From assembly GCF_016741875.1 (NCBI RefSeq), contig NZ_JAERRF010000036.1, positions 1 to 64,000 of the forward strand: DNA of 64,000 nucleotides. The letters run 5' to 3'. Both the position numbers and the translations under genes were made by a program. The DNA comes from Streptomyces coffeae. GTDB taxonomy: Bacteria > Actinomycetota > Actinomycetes > Streptomycetales > Streptomycetaceae. This document shows positions 42,857-52,014 of this stretch, one piece after another (within the stretch, counting starts at the first letter, position 1; every line of letters begins with the position of its first letter). Under the pieces are notes generated by a model that made no database searches, was not told the DNA's origin, and saw only the letters and a list, made by a program, of their open reading frames with translations.

Positions 42857-43199
42857 CTCATCATCGGCGAAGCCAGCGGTCTGACCGTCATCGCTTTCGA
42901 GGGCTCTATGGCCGCCGCCCGCCGTACCCACGGGCCCCAGGCCGTCCTCGACGTCCTCGGCCAAGCGAGCCCGGCACCCACCCCTGCCCAGCCCGGGCCG
43001 TCGCGGGCGATCCCGGACGGCACCGTCGGCGCACGTCTCCACCCCTACGCCGATCGAAGTGGACGGGTTCCTGAATTCCTGGAGGGGAGTGCCCGTGAAC
43101 CCACCGGTCAATCGCGTGCGTGAGGAGGTTTCTGCCATGGGTTCGGCAGGTTCCCAAAGCCTCTTCGGGGACAACGCGTGCCGATGGCCTGCGGGCCAA
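42857..43199. other. Stretch without a recognised gene
   Basis: Frames on the plus strand continue here, but without a recognisable domain or ribosome site. It may include the remains of the gene downstream of the LexA-like frame. Confidence 0.3.
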
Positions 43200-43637
43200 C
43201 TACTGGTACCAGTCGTCTCCGCCGTCATCTGCCAAGGAGCGGCCGAGGTAGTCCTGCAGATCTCGTGCGACCCACCGGCGGCTGTCATCTTCGTGCTGCC
43301 ATACGAAGACATCGGGTCGGGCCGGTGTGCGGACGAAAGTGAACTGGTCGCCGCCACCGTTGTCGCCGAAGAAGAGCAACGCTCCGAATGGCATGTAAAG
43401 GTCGGCGAACGAAGTATCCGACCAGAAGTGCAGATTGTCTGTGACGATGCGGCTCAAGGGCCAGACCGTGCCTTCCCCGTAGGGGCCCTCAATGCCGTCG
43501 GTCTCCCGGAGCAGGTTGGTGAGCTCAATGGGCAGAAGACACCCCAGTCGCTGTTCGGCCTCAACCAGGTCAACCGGGTCCACCGGATCGTTGAATCCGG
43601 CCTGGGAGGACGCCCGGCCTGCAATTTCTCGCCACAT
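43200..43637 (-). CDS. SMI1/KNR4-family protein
   Basis: 145 residues with the SMI1/KNR4 fold: VDLVEAEQRLGCLLPIELTN, LLRETDGIEGPYGEGTVWPL, then FGALLFFGDNGGGDQFTF, and VWQHEDDSRRWVARDLQDYL near the end. In bacteria such proteins are often immunity proteins against polymorphic toxins, though many are of unknown role. No toxin gene is adjacent. The IS4-type element ends 10 nt upstream of its start, so its native promoter and any upstream toxin gene may have been displaced. Confidence 0.82.
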   Translation of the reverse strand: MWREIAGRASSQAGFNDPVDPVDLVEAEQRLGCLLPIELTNLLRETDGIEGPYGEGTVWPLSRIVTDNLHFWSDTSFADLYMPFGALLFFGDNGGGDQFTFVRTPARPDVFVWQHEDDSRRWVARDLQDYLGRSLADDGGDDWYQ

Positions 43638-43647
43638 GGGCGAAGCC

Positions 43648-45131
43648 TAGCCTCAATACCGGTAACTTAGGGCTTTGGTGTGCGTTTGACTCGTTTGGGT
43701 TTGGTGGCGCCGACGAGGGTGATGGCCGCGGTGGGTGGGCGGTCCGGGGCTCGGTGGGCGGCGCGTTTGAGGGGCCAGCCGGCGACTTTGCGTCTGATGA
43801 CGCGGGGGTTGGTCCGGTGGCGTCGTGGTGGCAGGAGGCGTTCGAGGAGTTCAGCATGGGTGGCTTTGACTGCGCGGGTGAGTCTGCCGGGGGGAAAACG
43901 CCGCCTGGTCGGTGACCTGGCGGCGCACGACACGCAGTGAGCGGGTGAAGGAGATCCGGTCGGGGTCCCGGTCGGCTTGTCGTGAGGCCTGGTGCATCAG
44001 GTGCCGGATGGCGTGGTGGACGAGCAGGAAGCCGTAGAGTTCCTGCTCGGCTCCCTCGGGGTGTTGCGATCGCAGTACCAGGTGCGGCCCGCCGAGGTGG
44101 GTCTTGATTTCGTCGAGGGTGGACTCGAACTCCCATCGCTGGGCGTAGAGTTCGGCCAGTTCCGCAGCCGGGGCCTTGCCCGGGTCGAGGATCGTGGTGA
44201 TGAGCCGGTAGACACCCTCATGGCCGACGATGGTGTACTCCACCGCGCGTACCGGCACCCCGCGACGGGTGTGGTGAATGTCGCTCCGGTCGAAGATCTC
44301 GGTGAGATACGAGCCGTCCGGCAACTGCTCGAGCACCGGCAGCACGAGGTCTTTGCGGACTCGCCACAGCAGGTCCGCCCCCGTCGCCGCGGCTTTGCAC
44401 CACAGGTCCACGCCGTAGAAGCCACGGTCGGCCAGCAGCAGCATGCCCGGCCGCAGGGACACCAGGACCGCCCGGGCCAGAGCCTGCTCTCCGGTGCGCA
44501 GAGCTCCGAGTGCAGCATCGAAGACGGCGTGGGTGCCGCACTCCACCAGGCCGACCATGCGCAGCTGCGGGTGGCCGACATCCTGTTCACCGCGCCCGGA
44601 GCGGGGCGGACGACCGAACGCCTCCACGTTCGCTTTCGTGTCGGGCAGGTCAAATGTGGTGCCGTCGATCGCGGTCAGCCGCCAGTCGCGGTAGAAGGCG
44701 CCCTGAGTGTCCGGCGTGGCAACCGGACGGCACACCCGCGTGAACAACTGCCGCAGCGGCGCCACCCCCAGCCGAGACCGGGCTTTCCAGATCGCCGCCG
44801 TACTCGGCACCACCCACGATGTACGCCAACGCCGCGCACCCTGCAAACCCGCGGTCAGCAGCCGGGCGACCTCCTCATAGCTCTGCCCGGAGAACAGGCA
44901 CATCGCCAACACGAAGTAGACCACCAGCCGGGCCGGCAACAGCCGGTTCCGCCGCTGCACCCGACCCGTCTCCGCCAACACCTCGTCCACAAGCGATTGA
45001 GGAAACGCCTGTGTCAGCACACCGACCGCGACCCGGTCCGACAACCGCTCACCAGATGACTTCAGTTGACCCGCTCTTGCCACACCAACAACAACGACCG
45101 GATTGCCCCTAAGTTACCGGTATTGAGGCTA
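43648..45131 (-). mobile_element. Intact IS4-type insertion sequence
   Basis: A 25-bp perfect inverted repeat (TAGCCTCAATACCGGTAACT and on) lies at 43648-43672 and 45107-45131. It encloses a single transposase gene. The element of about 1.48 kb sits between the SMI1/KNR4 gene and a pyridoxamine-oxidase-like gene whose stop codon overlaps the right repeat. Confidence 0.88.
43851..45083 (-). CDS. IS4-family transposase
   Basis: A 410-residue DDE transposase. The N-terminal IS4 domain is present (LVDEVLAETGRVQRRNRLLP, ARLVVYFVLAMCLFSGQSYE). The catalytic domain has RLTAIDGTTFDLPDT (first Asp), MLLLADRGFYGVDLW (second Asp) and AQRWEFESTLDEIKTHLGG (Glu in the YREK-like region). The frame is intact and the terminal repeats are exact, so the element looks recently active. 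Confidence 0.9.
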   Translation of the reverse strand: MARAGQLKSSGERLSDRVAVGVLTQAFPQSLVDEVLAETGRVQRRNRLLPARLVVYFVLAMCLFSGQSYEEVARLLTAGLQGARRWRTSWVVPSTAAIWKARSRLGVAPLRQLFTRVCRPVATPDTQGAFYRDWRLTAIDGTTFDLPDTKANVEAFGRPPRSGRGEQDVGHPQLRMVGLVECGTHAVFDAALGALRTGEQALARAVLVSLRPGMLLLADRGFYGVDLWCKAAATGADLLWRVRKDLVLPVLEQLPDGSYLTEIFDRSDIHHTRRGVPVRAVEYTIVGHEGVYRLITTILDPGKAPAAELAELYAQRWEFESTLDEIKTHLGGPHLVLRSQHPEGAEQELYGFLLVHHAIRHLMHQASRQADRDPDRISFTRSLRVVRRQVTDQAAFSPRQTHPRSQSHPC

Positions 45132-45629
45132 ACCTTCCTTCGCGGCCTGGTTAAAGAAGGTGATCATCCGGTCGGGATCGATCCGGGCCCACGGCAGAGC
45201 GCTCATCCAGCCGTCCCACGCCTCGCGTCCGTACACATCGATGAGGAATGACGTCAGTCCCGGGTCCTCTGCCGGGGACACCTCTTGAGCCCTGCCGTGC
45301 ACGGTGATCTGCAGCCATTCGCCGTCGATGACGGAGGCCGAGACGGCAGAACGAGCACGGATATGCCGGAACCGCAGGGAGTTGGCCCCCGATCCGAAGT
45401 GGAGCCGTCCCCGATAGAACAGTCCGTCGACTGGACCCACCCGGGGCTCGCCCCTGGCCGTTGTTGTGGCCAGCGCCATCACGCGCATGGCGCCCATCTC
45501 GGCGACTACACCCGCGGCGTCGAGACGGCGCTCCTCATTGATGATTGAACGGAGGTGAGGGCCTGCCGCGGCATACGAGTCGTCGAGCAAGCGCTGTAAC
45601 CACTCCAGATCTTCAAGGCTCTCATGCAT
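45129..45629 (-). CDS. Pyridoxamine 5'-phosphate oxidase-like (FMN-binding split barrel) protein
   Basis: A 166-residue protein from ATG 45629 (MHESLEDLEWLQRLLDD). The split-barrel core is GAMRVMALATTTARGEPRVG, PVDGLFYRGRLHFGSGANSL, then VSASVIDGEWLQITVHGRAQ. Such proteins bind FMN or F420 and reduce small molecules; the substrate is unknown. The frame is open upstream but lacks family similarity there. The stop (TAG) lies inside the right terminal repeat of the IS4 element, so the last residues may have been altered by the insertion. Confidence 0.75.
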   Translation of the reverse strand: MHESLEDLEWLQRLLDDSYAAAGPHLRSIINEERRLDAAGVVAEMGAMRVMALATTTARGEPRVGPVDGLFYRGRLHFGSGANSLRFRHIRARSAVSASVIDGEWLQITVHGRAQEVSPAEDPGLTSFLIDVYGREAWDGWMSALPWARIDPDRMITFFNQAAKEG

Positions 45630-45851
45630 GCCATCAGCTTGCCAGAAGACCAACCAGCATCTCGACTGCGCTTCCGACACATGCCCAGGCGGTGAGCTGA
45701 GGCTTGATGTGGGCGTAGACCAGATCCTGTGCAGACCGCGTGCCTGTGCCCGCACAGAACTGGACCGCATGTGCGCCATCGACCGCCCCCTCACCTCCTG
45801 GATACGTCGCTTCGCCGACCCGGGACAGAAGACGCCCTGGCAGACCCTTGA

Positions 45852-45895
45852 TCAGGCTGTCTGTAAGCACTTCTTTGGGCTCCACCGCACGGAAC
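45852..45895. repeat. Inverted-repeat partner of an older element end
   Basis: The stretch holding GTCTGTAAGCACTTCTTTGG followed by GCTCCACCGCACGGA is found again, inverted, across the ISL3 insertion point (46725-46754 joined to 48518-48545). Before the ISL3 insertion the two copies would have formed an inverted pair enclosing the NUDIX gene. Confidence 0.6.
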
Positions 45896-45998
45896 TGAAG
45901 TGGCTCTAGGCGTAAGAAGTTGATCTGGCTCCCTCTGCGCTCATGGCGCCGCATGGATCTCGGACGTCGGGATAGGGTCCGGTGGGAGGTGCGGGGGA

Positions 45999-46472
45999 AT
46001 GAGTTTCCGGCTGGCGGCGTACGCCGTGTGCATCGAGGGCGGGCGGGTACTGCTCGCCCGTCACGTGCCGCCGAAGGGCGAGAGCAACTGGACCCTTCCG
46101 GGCGGCAGGGTCGAGCACGCGGAGGATCCGTTCGACGCGGTGATCCGGGAGGTCGCTGAGGAGACCGGCTGCGATGCGGTGGTCGAACGCCTGCTGGGCG
46201 TGGACTCCCGGGTGATCCCCGCGGCCGAACGTGTCATCCCCGGCGGACCAGAGCATCAGAATGTCGGCGTCTTCTACCAGGTTCGTATCACCGACGGCCA
46301 GCTGCGGTCGGAGCCGAACGGCGAAATCGCTGAGTCGGTCTGGACTCCGATGCCCGATGTCGCTCGCATGCGCCGGTCATCGCTGGTCGACATCGGCCTC
46401 GCCCTGGCTCAGACGCTTCCGGCGACCGGCCACGTCGCTGCCGTCCCGGTCGGCGGTCTGATCCAGCACTGA
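45999..46472 (+). CDS. NUDIX hydrolase
   Basis: A 157-residue NUDIX protein; GGGGGA lies directly before the ATG. The NUDIX box is complete (GGRVEHAEDPFDAVIREVAE followed by ETG). Substrate-determining regions do not point to a known activity; such proteins hydrolyse nucleoside diphosphate derivatives, usually as housecleaning enzymes. It stands alone between an inverted-repeat scar and the ISL3 element and may be cargo of an older mobile unit. Confidence 0.85.
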   Translation: MSFRLAAYAVCIEGGRVLLARHVPPKGESNWTLPGGRVEHAEDPFDAVIREVAEETGCDAVVERLLGVDSRVIPAAERVIPGGPEHQNVGVFYQVRITDGQLRSEPNGEIAESVWTPMPDVARMRRSSLVDIGLALAQTLPATGHVAAVPVGGLIQH

Positions 46473-46754
46473 GGCGGAACATCCGAACTGGCTGCCCCGC
46501 AGGCCGCACCATCGTCCGTTCTCGTCCAGCCGCCGCGGCCACCGGGAGGTCCGCGGCTTGAGTCGAGGCGGGTCGGCAACCTTCCACGCACCTGTCGGGG
46601 ATGCGCTGACGGAGGTCCACCGAGGCTCCAAAACTACCGTCAACACCCCCTACCCGGGCCAGCGGAACCACCCGATCGAAGTGGGGCCAAATCACACGCC
46701 TCCTCCACCCCGGCAGTGGAGCCAAAACAACTCCGTGCACTGGAGCCCAAAGAA

Positions 46755-48517
46755 GGGTCTGGCCCAGGTTGTGTGGGCTGACGACGCCGGGTCACGCGAG
46801 GAGGACGCGTTTCCGGAGGAGCAGGAAGCTTGCGCGGCCGAACATCTGCCTCTTGAGTATCTTGATCCGGTTCACTGCCCCTTCAACGGGGCCTGAGTTC
46901 CAGTCGGTGGTCAGTCCGGCGGTCACTGCGTCGAAGTCGGCTTCCAGGCCGACGGCGAAGGTGCTGACGCCGGGGAGACCGGCTGTCATGGCATCGGTGA
47001 TCCAGTCGGTAAGCCGCCCGCCGTCGAACGTGGTGAGCATCTCGGCGAACGAGCCGACCAGCTGAGCGGTCGTCTCCAGCTCCGGGCACTGGTCCAGGAC
47101 CGTCTTCCTGCGGATCTTCTCTTCTTCGGTGAGGGTAGCGGGGTGCCGGGTGAGCCAGCCGGTGACCTGGCGGATCGACGGCGTGGCGGGCGCGGGCGGA
47201 GTGCCGTTCGACGCGGGCAGGGCCTTGCGGACCCATAGCTGGACGGTGGAATAGTGACCGCGGAAGCCACGGGCCGTGATCTCGCGGTGGAGATCGAGGA
47301 TGGTCACCTTCCCTTCGGTTTCGGCCCAGGGTTGCGTCAGGTAGGGCTTGAACGGGTCGAGTTTGCTGGGAAGGTGGCGCTTTCGGCCTTTGACCATGTC
47401 CTGCCAGCGGGCGGCCCGGGCGTACCGCTGGACGGTGTGCCGTCCCCAGCTCAGGTGCCGGGCGATCTCCCGGAGCCCCAGTCCCTGGGCGAGCAGGTCA
47501 TGGACGAACGCGTGATGCACCCGGGCGCGTTCGGCGAACTTTCCGGACGGCTCGTCGTCCTCGGCGGCCGGCGCGTCCATGGTCTCCCACTCGGGTTCGG
47601 GCTCGGGCACCGGGGCGGGAAGGTCACGAAGGCAGGGTCGATGGGCGGCGACTGTCTTCTCGACCGCGTTGGCGAGGTTCTGCCACAGATGGAACCGGTC
47701 GGCCACTTGCAGAGCCTCTGGTGCGGCGGCGTGAGCCGCGTCGGCGTAGGCCCCGGACCGGTCGCGGCAGATGACCTCGATTCCCGGATGCCGGGACAGC
47801 CACGGTGCGAGAGCGGCGGCGTCCCGTTCGGGCAGGAGGTCCAAGACCCGGTGCGTCTCCGCGTCGATCACCACGGTTCCGTAGACGTGCCCGCGGCGCA
47901 GTGCGAAATCGTCCACCCCGACCGCCCTCGGTTCCGTCGCAGGCGGGTCGGGCAGGTCTATCACCCGCCGCAGCAACGTATTGCGGCTGGTCACGATGCC
48001 CAGGTGCGCGGCGAGGCGGGCACCGGCCCGCCCGGCCAGCGCCAGCCCGACCTTGCTCATCGTGGACCGCAGACGCTCGGTGGTCCGGCCGTGGCGCCTA
48101 GTCAGTCCGGGCACCCGCTCGACGAACGTGCGCCGCGGGCATTCCGGGGTCGTGCAGATGAACCGGCGGACCCGCAGCGCCAGTACGCACGGCCGTCCGG
48201 CACAGGCCAGGTCCGCGGGGAAACGCAGGTAGGAGCCGTGGATCTGAGCCGACCAATCCCCGCAGGCCGGGCAACCGCTCGCGGTGCATCGCGCCTCGAT
48301 CCGTATCGCTTCGCCGTCCATCTCGGCGGACGTGATCACGACCTTCGTGTTCGACGGGAACAACAGCTCTTGTACTGGAGGCGGATCTTCGTTCACGGCG
48401 ACCGAAGGTCGAGCACATCAGCCATACGAGGAGCGAAATCAAGGCGACTTCCGAGCCCCCGCCACAAAGATCAACAGCTACAACGAGTAGTCGGCCCACA
48501 CAACTTGGGCCAGACCC
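46755..48517 (-). mobile_element. Intact ISL3-type insertion sequence with 8-bp target duplication
   Basis: Terminal repeats of about 27 bp (GGGTCTGGCCCAGGTTGTGT on the left; GGGTCTGGCCCAAGTTGTGT on the right, reverse complement) bound 1763 bp. The 8-bp direct repeat CCAAAGAA flanks both ends (46747-46754 and 48518-48525), the size expected for ISL3. The insertion is therefore recent enough to keep its duplication. Confidence 0.9.
46792..48396 (-). CDS. ISL3-family transposase
   Basis: A 534-residue protein from GTG 48396. The N-terminal zinc-finger region has CTASGCPACGDWS and FICTTPECPRRTF, and an HTH follows. The catalytic domain has AVGVDDFALRRGHVYGTVVI (first Asp), EVICRDRSGAYADAA (second Asp) and the C-terminal VTAGLTTDWNSGPVEGAVNR (Glu). 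An inserted segment with MDAPAAEDDEPSGK and an HTH-like part (GLGLREIARHLSWGRHTVQR) lies in the middle, as in the longer actinobacterial ISL3 members. The frame is intact. Confidence 0.9.
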   Translation of the reverse strand: MNEDPPPVQELLFPSNTKVVITSAEMDGEAIRIEARCTASGCPACGDWSAQIHGSYLRFPADLACAGRPCVLALRVRRFICTTPECPRRTFVERVPGLTRRHGRTTERLRSTMSKVGLALAGRAGARLAAHLGIVTSRNTLLRRVIDLPDPPATEPRAVGVDDFALRRGHVYGTVVIDAETHRVLDLLPERDAAALAPWLSRHPGIEVICRDRSGAYADAAHAAAPEALQVADRFHLWQNLANAVEKTVAAHRPCLRDLPAPVPEPEPEWETMDAPAAEDDEPSGKFAERARVHHAFVHDLLAQGLGLREIARHLSWGRHTVQRYARAARWQDMVKGRKRHLPSKLDPFKPYLTQPWAETEGKVTILDLHREITARGFRGHYSTVQLWVRKALPASNGTPPAPATPSIRQVTGWLTRHPATLTEEEKIRRKTVLDQCPELETTAQLVGSFAEMLTTFDGGRLTDWITDAMTAGLPGVSTFAVGLEADFDAVTAGLTTDWNSGPVEGAVNRIKILKRQMFGRASFLLLRKRVLLA

Positions 48518-48525
48518 CCAAAGAA

Positions 48526-48970
48526 GTGCTTACAGACACCTTGATCTTCGCGCCCGCCGGCTTGCTCTGCTCGTGGGAACGGGAAGAGTTGCCTGCCTCG
48601 ATTACCGGGTGCAGATCCTCGTCTTCGGCACGCTCGGACTGGCCGCAGCCGCTCTGCTGGCGATGGCCAGCCGCATGACGCGGTCGCCAGCGCGGGATCA
48701 GCGCATGGCCGGTACCTGAGACACGGCATGGGAGGACAAGCATTGCTGGACGGGGCCAGACGCAGGGCAGGGCGTCGATGAGCCCCATGGATACGGGCGG
48801 CCCTGTCCGTGAACTGCGCCGGGCAGCGCGAGATAACATAATAGGCTTTTGGGTATATTTTCCCTTCGATAGACGCGAAAAGCGAAACTGTGCACACTGG
48901 TTTGCGCGACCGGTCGCTCCTCGGTTCCACGGCCTGATTTTCAAGGCTTCACCTGAAGGAATGGAGAATC
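48526..48970. other. Stretch without a recognised gene
   Basis: Apart from the inverted-repeat partner of 45852-45895 at its left edge, no gene is recognised. The last 130 nt are AT-richer (near 48835-48890) and probably hold the promoter of the secreted protein gene at 48971. Confidence 0.35.
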
Positions 48971-49606
48971 ATGGGCACCAAGAGGTCCACCGGTATTTCT
49001 CTGGCCGTCCTCGCTCTCACCTTCTGGGCGGCGACCAGCGCGACGGCACAGGCCGCAGCTCACCCCGCAGACCTGGCAGCGGGTTCGCCGTCGGCCACCA
49101 CCACCCCGTCCGTTTCGCGTGCGGCATCCACACCCCGGGCCCAAGCGAGCGAAACCGTCGCGCTCGGTTTCAACAGCACCGACTGGCGGTATCTGCAAGT
49201 GCCGCCCGCGACCGACCAGCCCTGGTTCTTCAAGCGCGGCTTCGACGACAGCGACTGGCCGACCGGGCAGGAGGCTTTCGGTAGCGTCCGCGGCGGCTGT
49301 TCCTGGAACACTACCGAGACCGTCAAAACGAGCTGGGCCCCGAATACGGACATTCTGACGCGGCACTGGGTCCACATCCCGCGCGACGCGCAGCAGGTCC
49401 ACATCAGCGGAACGATCGACAACGACGCGCAGGTCTTCTTCAACGGCAGCCTCGTGGAGGCCGTCAACAGCGGCTCCTGCCGGCCAAACGCCATCGACGT
49501 CGTTGTCCCGGCGAGCGACATCGAATGCTGCAACCTGCTCGCCATCCGCGGCCACGACAGTGGCCTAGCGACCTTCCTGAACGTCCAGGTCACCTACACC
49601 ACCTAG
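48971..49606 (+). CDS. Secreted beta-sandwich (jelly-roll) protein, function unknown
   Basis: A 211-residue protein; GGAATGGAGA lies just before ATG 48971. The signal peptide is at 1-29 (ISLAVLALTFWAATSATAQA followed by AA). A low-complexity Ala/Ser/Thr linker runs to about residue 58. The rest resembles a galactose-binding-like jelly roll: FNSTDWRYLQVPPATDQPWF, FFKRGFDDSDWPTGQEAFGS, ILTRHWVHIPRDAQQVHISG, TIDNDAQVFFNGSLVEAVNS. Four cysteines (GGCSWN, GSCRPN, ECCN) could form disulfides. It is probably an exported carbohydrate- or surface-binding protein. It is not linked to any neighbouring pathway; the tpg remnant follows it. Confidence 0.75.
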   Translation: MGTKRSTGISLAVLALTFWAATSATAQAAAHPADLAAGSPSATTTPSVSRAASTPRAQASETVALGFNSTDWRYLQVPPATDQPWFFKRGFDDSDWPTGQEAFGSVRGGCSWNTTETVKTSWAPNTDILTRHWVHIPRDAQQVHISGTIDNDAQVFFNGSLVEAVNSGSCRPNAIDVVVPASDIECCNLLAIRGHDSGLATFLNVQVTYTT

Positions 49607-49624
49607 CCGACCACCAGCGGCTGA

Positions 49625-50176
49625 GCGGCGGTACAGGGCGCGTTCACCCGCCCCATCCCCAAGACCGTCGGCGCCCAGATGCGCTACCTCGTCAAGCAGC
49701 ACAAGGGCAGCACCAGGCGGGTCGCCGAGCTGCTCGGCATCACCCAGCGCACCGTTGAACGCTACGTGAAGAACCAGATCAAAAAACCCCGCAAAGACCT
49801 CGCGGCGCGCAGAGAGCGAGAGGTGAAGAAGCGCTGGCAGCCACAGATCCGCGCCAAGGCCAAACAATCAGCGGCCACCACCGCCGGCATCCTCATCGAC
49901 ACCCGCGCCCACTTCGGCTTCACCGCAGCCCCCGGCACCACAGACGACGCACGCCTGCGCCACCTCACCCCCGCCCTCCCACCACGCCACGCCGCCCGCC
50001 TCTTCGAAGCCCAGGAACAGGGCGCGACCGAACAGCAGCTGCGCAACATCACAGCAGAGGCCCTGGGCGAGATGTACTTCCGCGACAACGGCCGCCGCGC
50101 CCATGGCCTGGAGGTGGAGTTCACCGACCTGGAACACGTGGAATTCGACCTTCGACTCGTGCTGTCTTCTTCTTGA
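49625..50176 (+). pseudogene. tpg: Telomere terminal protein Tpg, N-terminally truncated
   Basis: The frame reads as Streptomyces Tpg, the protein covalently attached to the ends of linear replicons: AFTRPIPKTVGAQMRYLVKQ, the HTH VAELLGITQRTVERYVKNQI, KKPRKDLAARREREVKKRW, then IDTRAHFGFTAAPGTTDDAR and HGLEVEFTDLEHVEFDL. Family members are about 185 residues. Here a TGA at 49622 cuts the frame about 12 residues before the normal start, and no in-frame start exists until ATG 49679, so about 28 residues are missing from any product. The C-terminus carries a short unrelated tail. No tap gene lies upstream. It is probably a relic. Confidence 0.8.
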
Positions 50177-50241
50177 GGTCGCCGCCTGCTTGAGCCGAAG
50201 CATGCTAGAGATCTTTAACCTCGATCTTGCATGGGGGTCTG

Positions 50242-50634
50242 TCAGCTTGCTGACGGACACTGCTCTCCGTGGTGCATCCAGTGGAGTGCCTGTCCGATGA
50301 CCGCCATCGCCGGCGACCGCTGCCCCATCAGCTCGCCGAGCGCAGGGACGTCGGTGTCGGCACCGAGGACCCATGTCGCATTGCGCACGTCATGTCTCGC
50401 GGCTGTGTCCCTGGCGAGCCGAAGCATGTCCGGCTCGGGATCCATGCCGATGACCGAGCCGACCCGCGAGGCGAGCGGGACGGCCAGCTGACCGGTCCCG
50501 CACCCGAGATCGAGCACGATGTCGTCCGTGGTCAGTGCGAAGGCCGTTTGCAGCGCGTCGAGAGCCTGAGGCGGATAACCACGCCGGAACTTCGCGTAGT
50601 ACTCGGCAACGTCACCGCTGAACCCCACAGTCAT
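50242..50634 (-). pseudogene. SAM-dependent methyltransferase, C-terminally truncated
   Basis: About 130 residues from ATG 50634. They form the first half of a class I methyltransferase: FSGDVAEYYAKFRRGYPPQA, motif I VLDLGCGTGQLAVPLASRVG, the acidic residue in VIGMDPEPDMLRLAR, and AVIGQALHWMHHGE near the end. Full proteins of this family have about 260 residues; after the ALHWM stretch the sequence becomes unrelated and stops at 50242. It is a truncated gene and probably has no activity. Confidence 0.7.
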
Positions 50635-50652
50635 GGCGTCCACCTTGCCCAA

Positions 50653-51158
50653 GCGCGGGCCCGGGAGACAGGTTCCCGACGCACAGATCGCTACCGGCTA
50701 AAACCAGACTGGACCGCGGGGTCGCCGACACAGTCGCCGTTTGCCAGCTCCAGGCGCCGTCGAAACTCGTCGACATCTCAGCCTCTCAAGATCAAGAAGT
50801 GCCGCCCAGACCCATCAACAAACGCTGTCCGAAGCAATCAACGAAGCCACTACGACGTTTCGGAACTTACGCATGACAACCTCTCATTCCTGTGTCGTGG
50901 TCCAAGCGGGACAGCGCTCCGCGCATGGCAGCGATGGCCGCACGCGGTGTCTTGCCTGTCGTGGTGTGTTGGGCCGGTCTCCCTGCCTCCCCCGCAGCGG
51001 GGAGACCGACGCCGACATCACCTGGTGGTTAAGTGCGTGACTTCCCCGGGATTTCAGGGGTCGCTGTCCCGTACGTTTCTCAGCTTCCGTCCGAGGCAGG
51101 TGTGCGAGCAAGGTGATTCGGTCTGTACCGAACATCGACTGCGCTGAACAATGAACGC
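50653..51158. other. Stretch without a recognised gene
   Basis: No gene is recognised on either strand. The segment lies between two broken genes and may be recombined flanks. Confidence 0.3.
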
Positions 51159-51275
51159 ATGACGTTACGCATCCACTTCACCGTTGAAGACCTGGCTCGC
51201 ACGCGCGTGGCACAGGCCCCCCGACCGTTGTTGGAAGTGGGACTGGCCCTCTGGATGCTGCGACAACCGGCCTGT
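51159..51275 (+). pseudogene. ArsR-type regulator, N-terminal fragment
   Basis: The ATG at 51159 opens a frame whose first ~36 residues (TLRIHFTVEDLARTRVAQAP, RPLLEVGLALWMLRQP) are the typical opening of a Streptomyces winged-helix ArsR-type regulator of about 320 residues. The similarity ends at about 51275, where the frame runs straight into a nitroreductase fragment. Confidence 0.6.
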
Positions 51276-51715
51276 GTCGAGCGACTGTACGTGCGCACAC
51301 CGGAGGGCAAGGAGCGGCTGATGCGCGGCATCGCCCAGCCCAACCAGGCACAGACCGCGTCCGCACCGGTCACAGCCGTGATCGCGGTGGACACCCAGTA
51401 CCCGGAGTACTGCCGGTGCTTGCGCCGTCCAATCCGAACTTCCGGTCCATGCCGGAGGCCAACGAGGAGCTGCGGATCAGCCACGGCGACTTCAACACCA
51501 CCTTGCAGGCCGGCTACTTCATTCTCGCGGTCCGCGCCGCCGGGCTGGTCGTCGGTCCGATGAAGGGCTTCAACGCGGCGGCCGTGGACAAGGAGTTCTT
51601 CGACGACGGCCGGTGGCGCTCGATCCTTCTGGTGAACATCGGCTACCCGGCCGAAGACGCGTTCCGCGAGCGGCTGCCGAGGCCGACGTTCGAGGAGGCG
51701 GTGCGGATGGTCTGA
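51276..51715 (+). pseudogene. RutE-like nitroreductase fragment, frameshifted
   Basis: The sequence LYVRTPEGKERLMRGIAQPN, then APVTAVIAVDTQYPEY, is followed by a frame change near 51413 and continues LAPSNPNFRSMPEANEEL, GDFNTTLQAGYFILAVRAAG, LVVGPMKGFNAAAVDKEFFD, LVNIGYPAEDAFRERLPRPT. This is the malonic semialdehyde reductase (RutE) type of nitroreductase. The first ~55 residues are missing and replaced by the regulator fragment. The gene is non-functional. Confidence 0.75.
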
Positions 51716-51857
51716 GCCGCGTGCCGCCGCGAGGGCCTGGCTACCGCATCGACGCGGTGGCCGGGCCGGACGGCTGTTCCGCATGCCCAACGAGTGCGGC
51801 TGGACTCCGCACGCGCGCTGCAACGAGGTGTTCGGTTCCGCCGTCGAGCGGGGCTAC

Positions 51858-52014
51858 GGCTCACCTCCGCTTGCGCGGAGAGCACAACCGCTCCATTTGG
51901 CAGTCAAAGGGTGGCCACGGCAGCGGCGGGGCCTCCGCTTGCGCGGAGAGCACAGTTCCGGGGCCATCTCCAGGGACCCTCGGGTCGCGGGGCCTCCGCT
52001 TGCGCGGAGAGCAC
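51858..52014 (-). CRISPR. Relic type I-E-like CRISPR array, three repeats
   Basis: Three copies of a 22-nt core (minus strand GTGCTCTCCGCGCAAGCGGA then GG) lie at 51864-51885, 51932-51953 and 51993-52014, each with the short palindromic stem CTCCGC/GCGGAG. With 28-nt repeats the spacers are 40 and 33 nt; the second step is exactly 61 nt, the usual I-E period. The repeat form is that of Streptomyces type I-E arrays. There is no leader, and no cas genes lie in the window. Confidence 0.8.

Noticed and set aside
51080..51823. Minus-strand frame of 247 residues over the ArsR/RutE chimera
   Set aside because: It is Arg/Pro-rich with no motif, while the plus strand shows clear family stretches.
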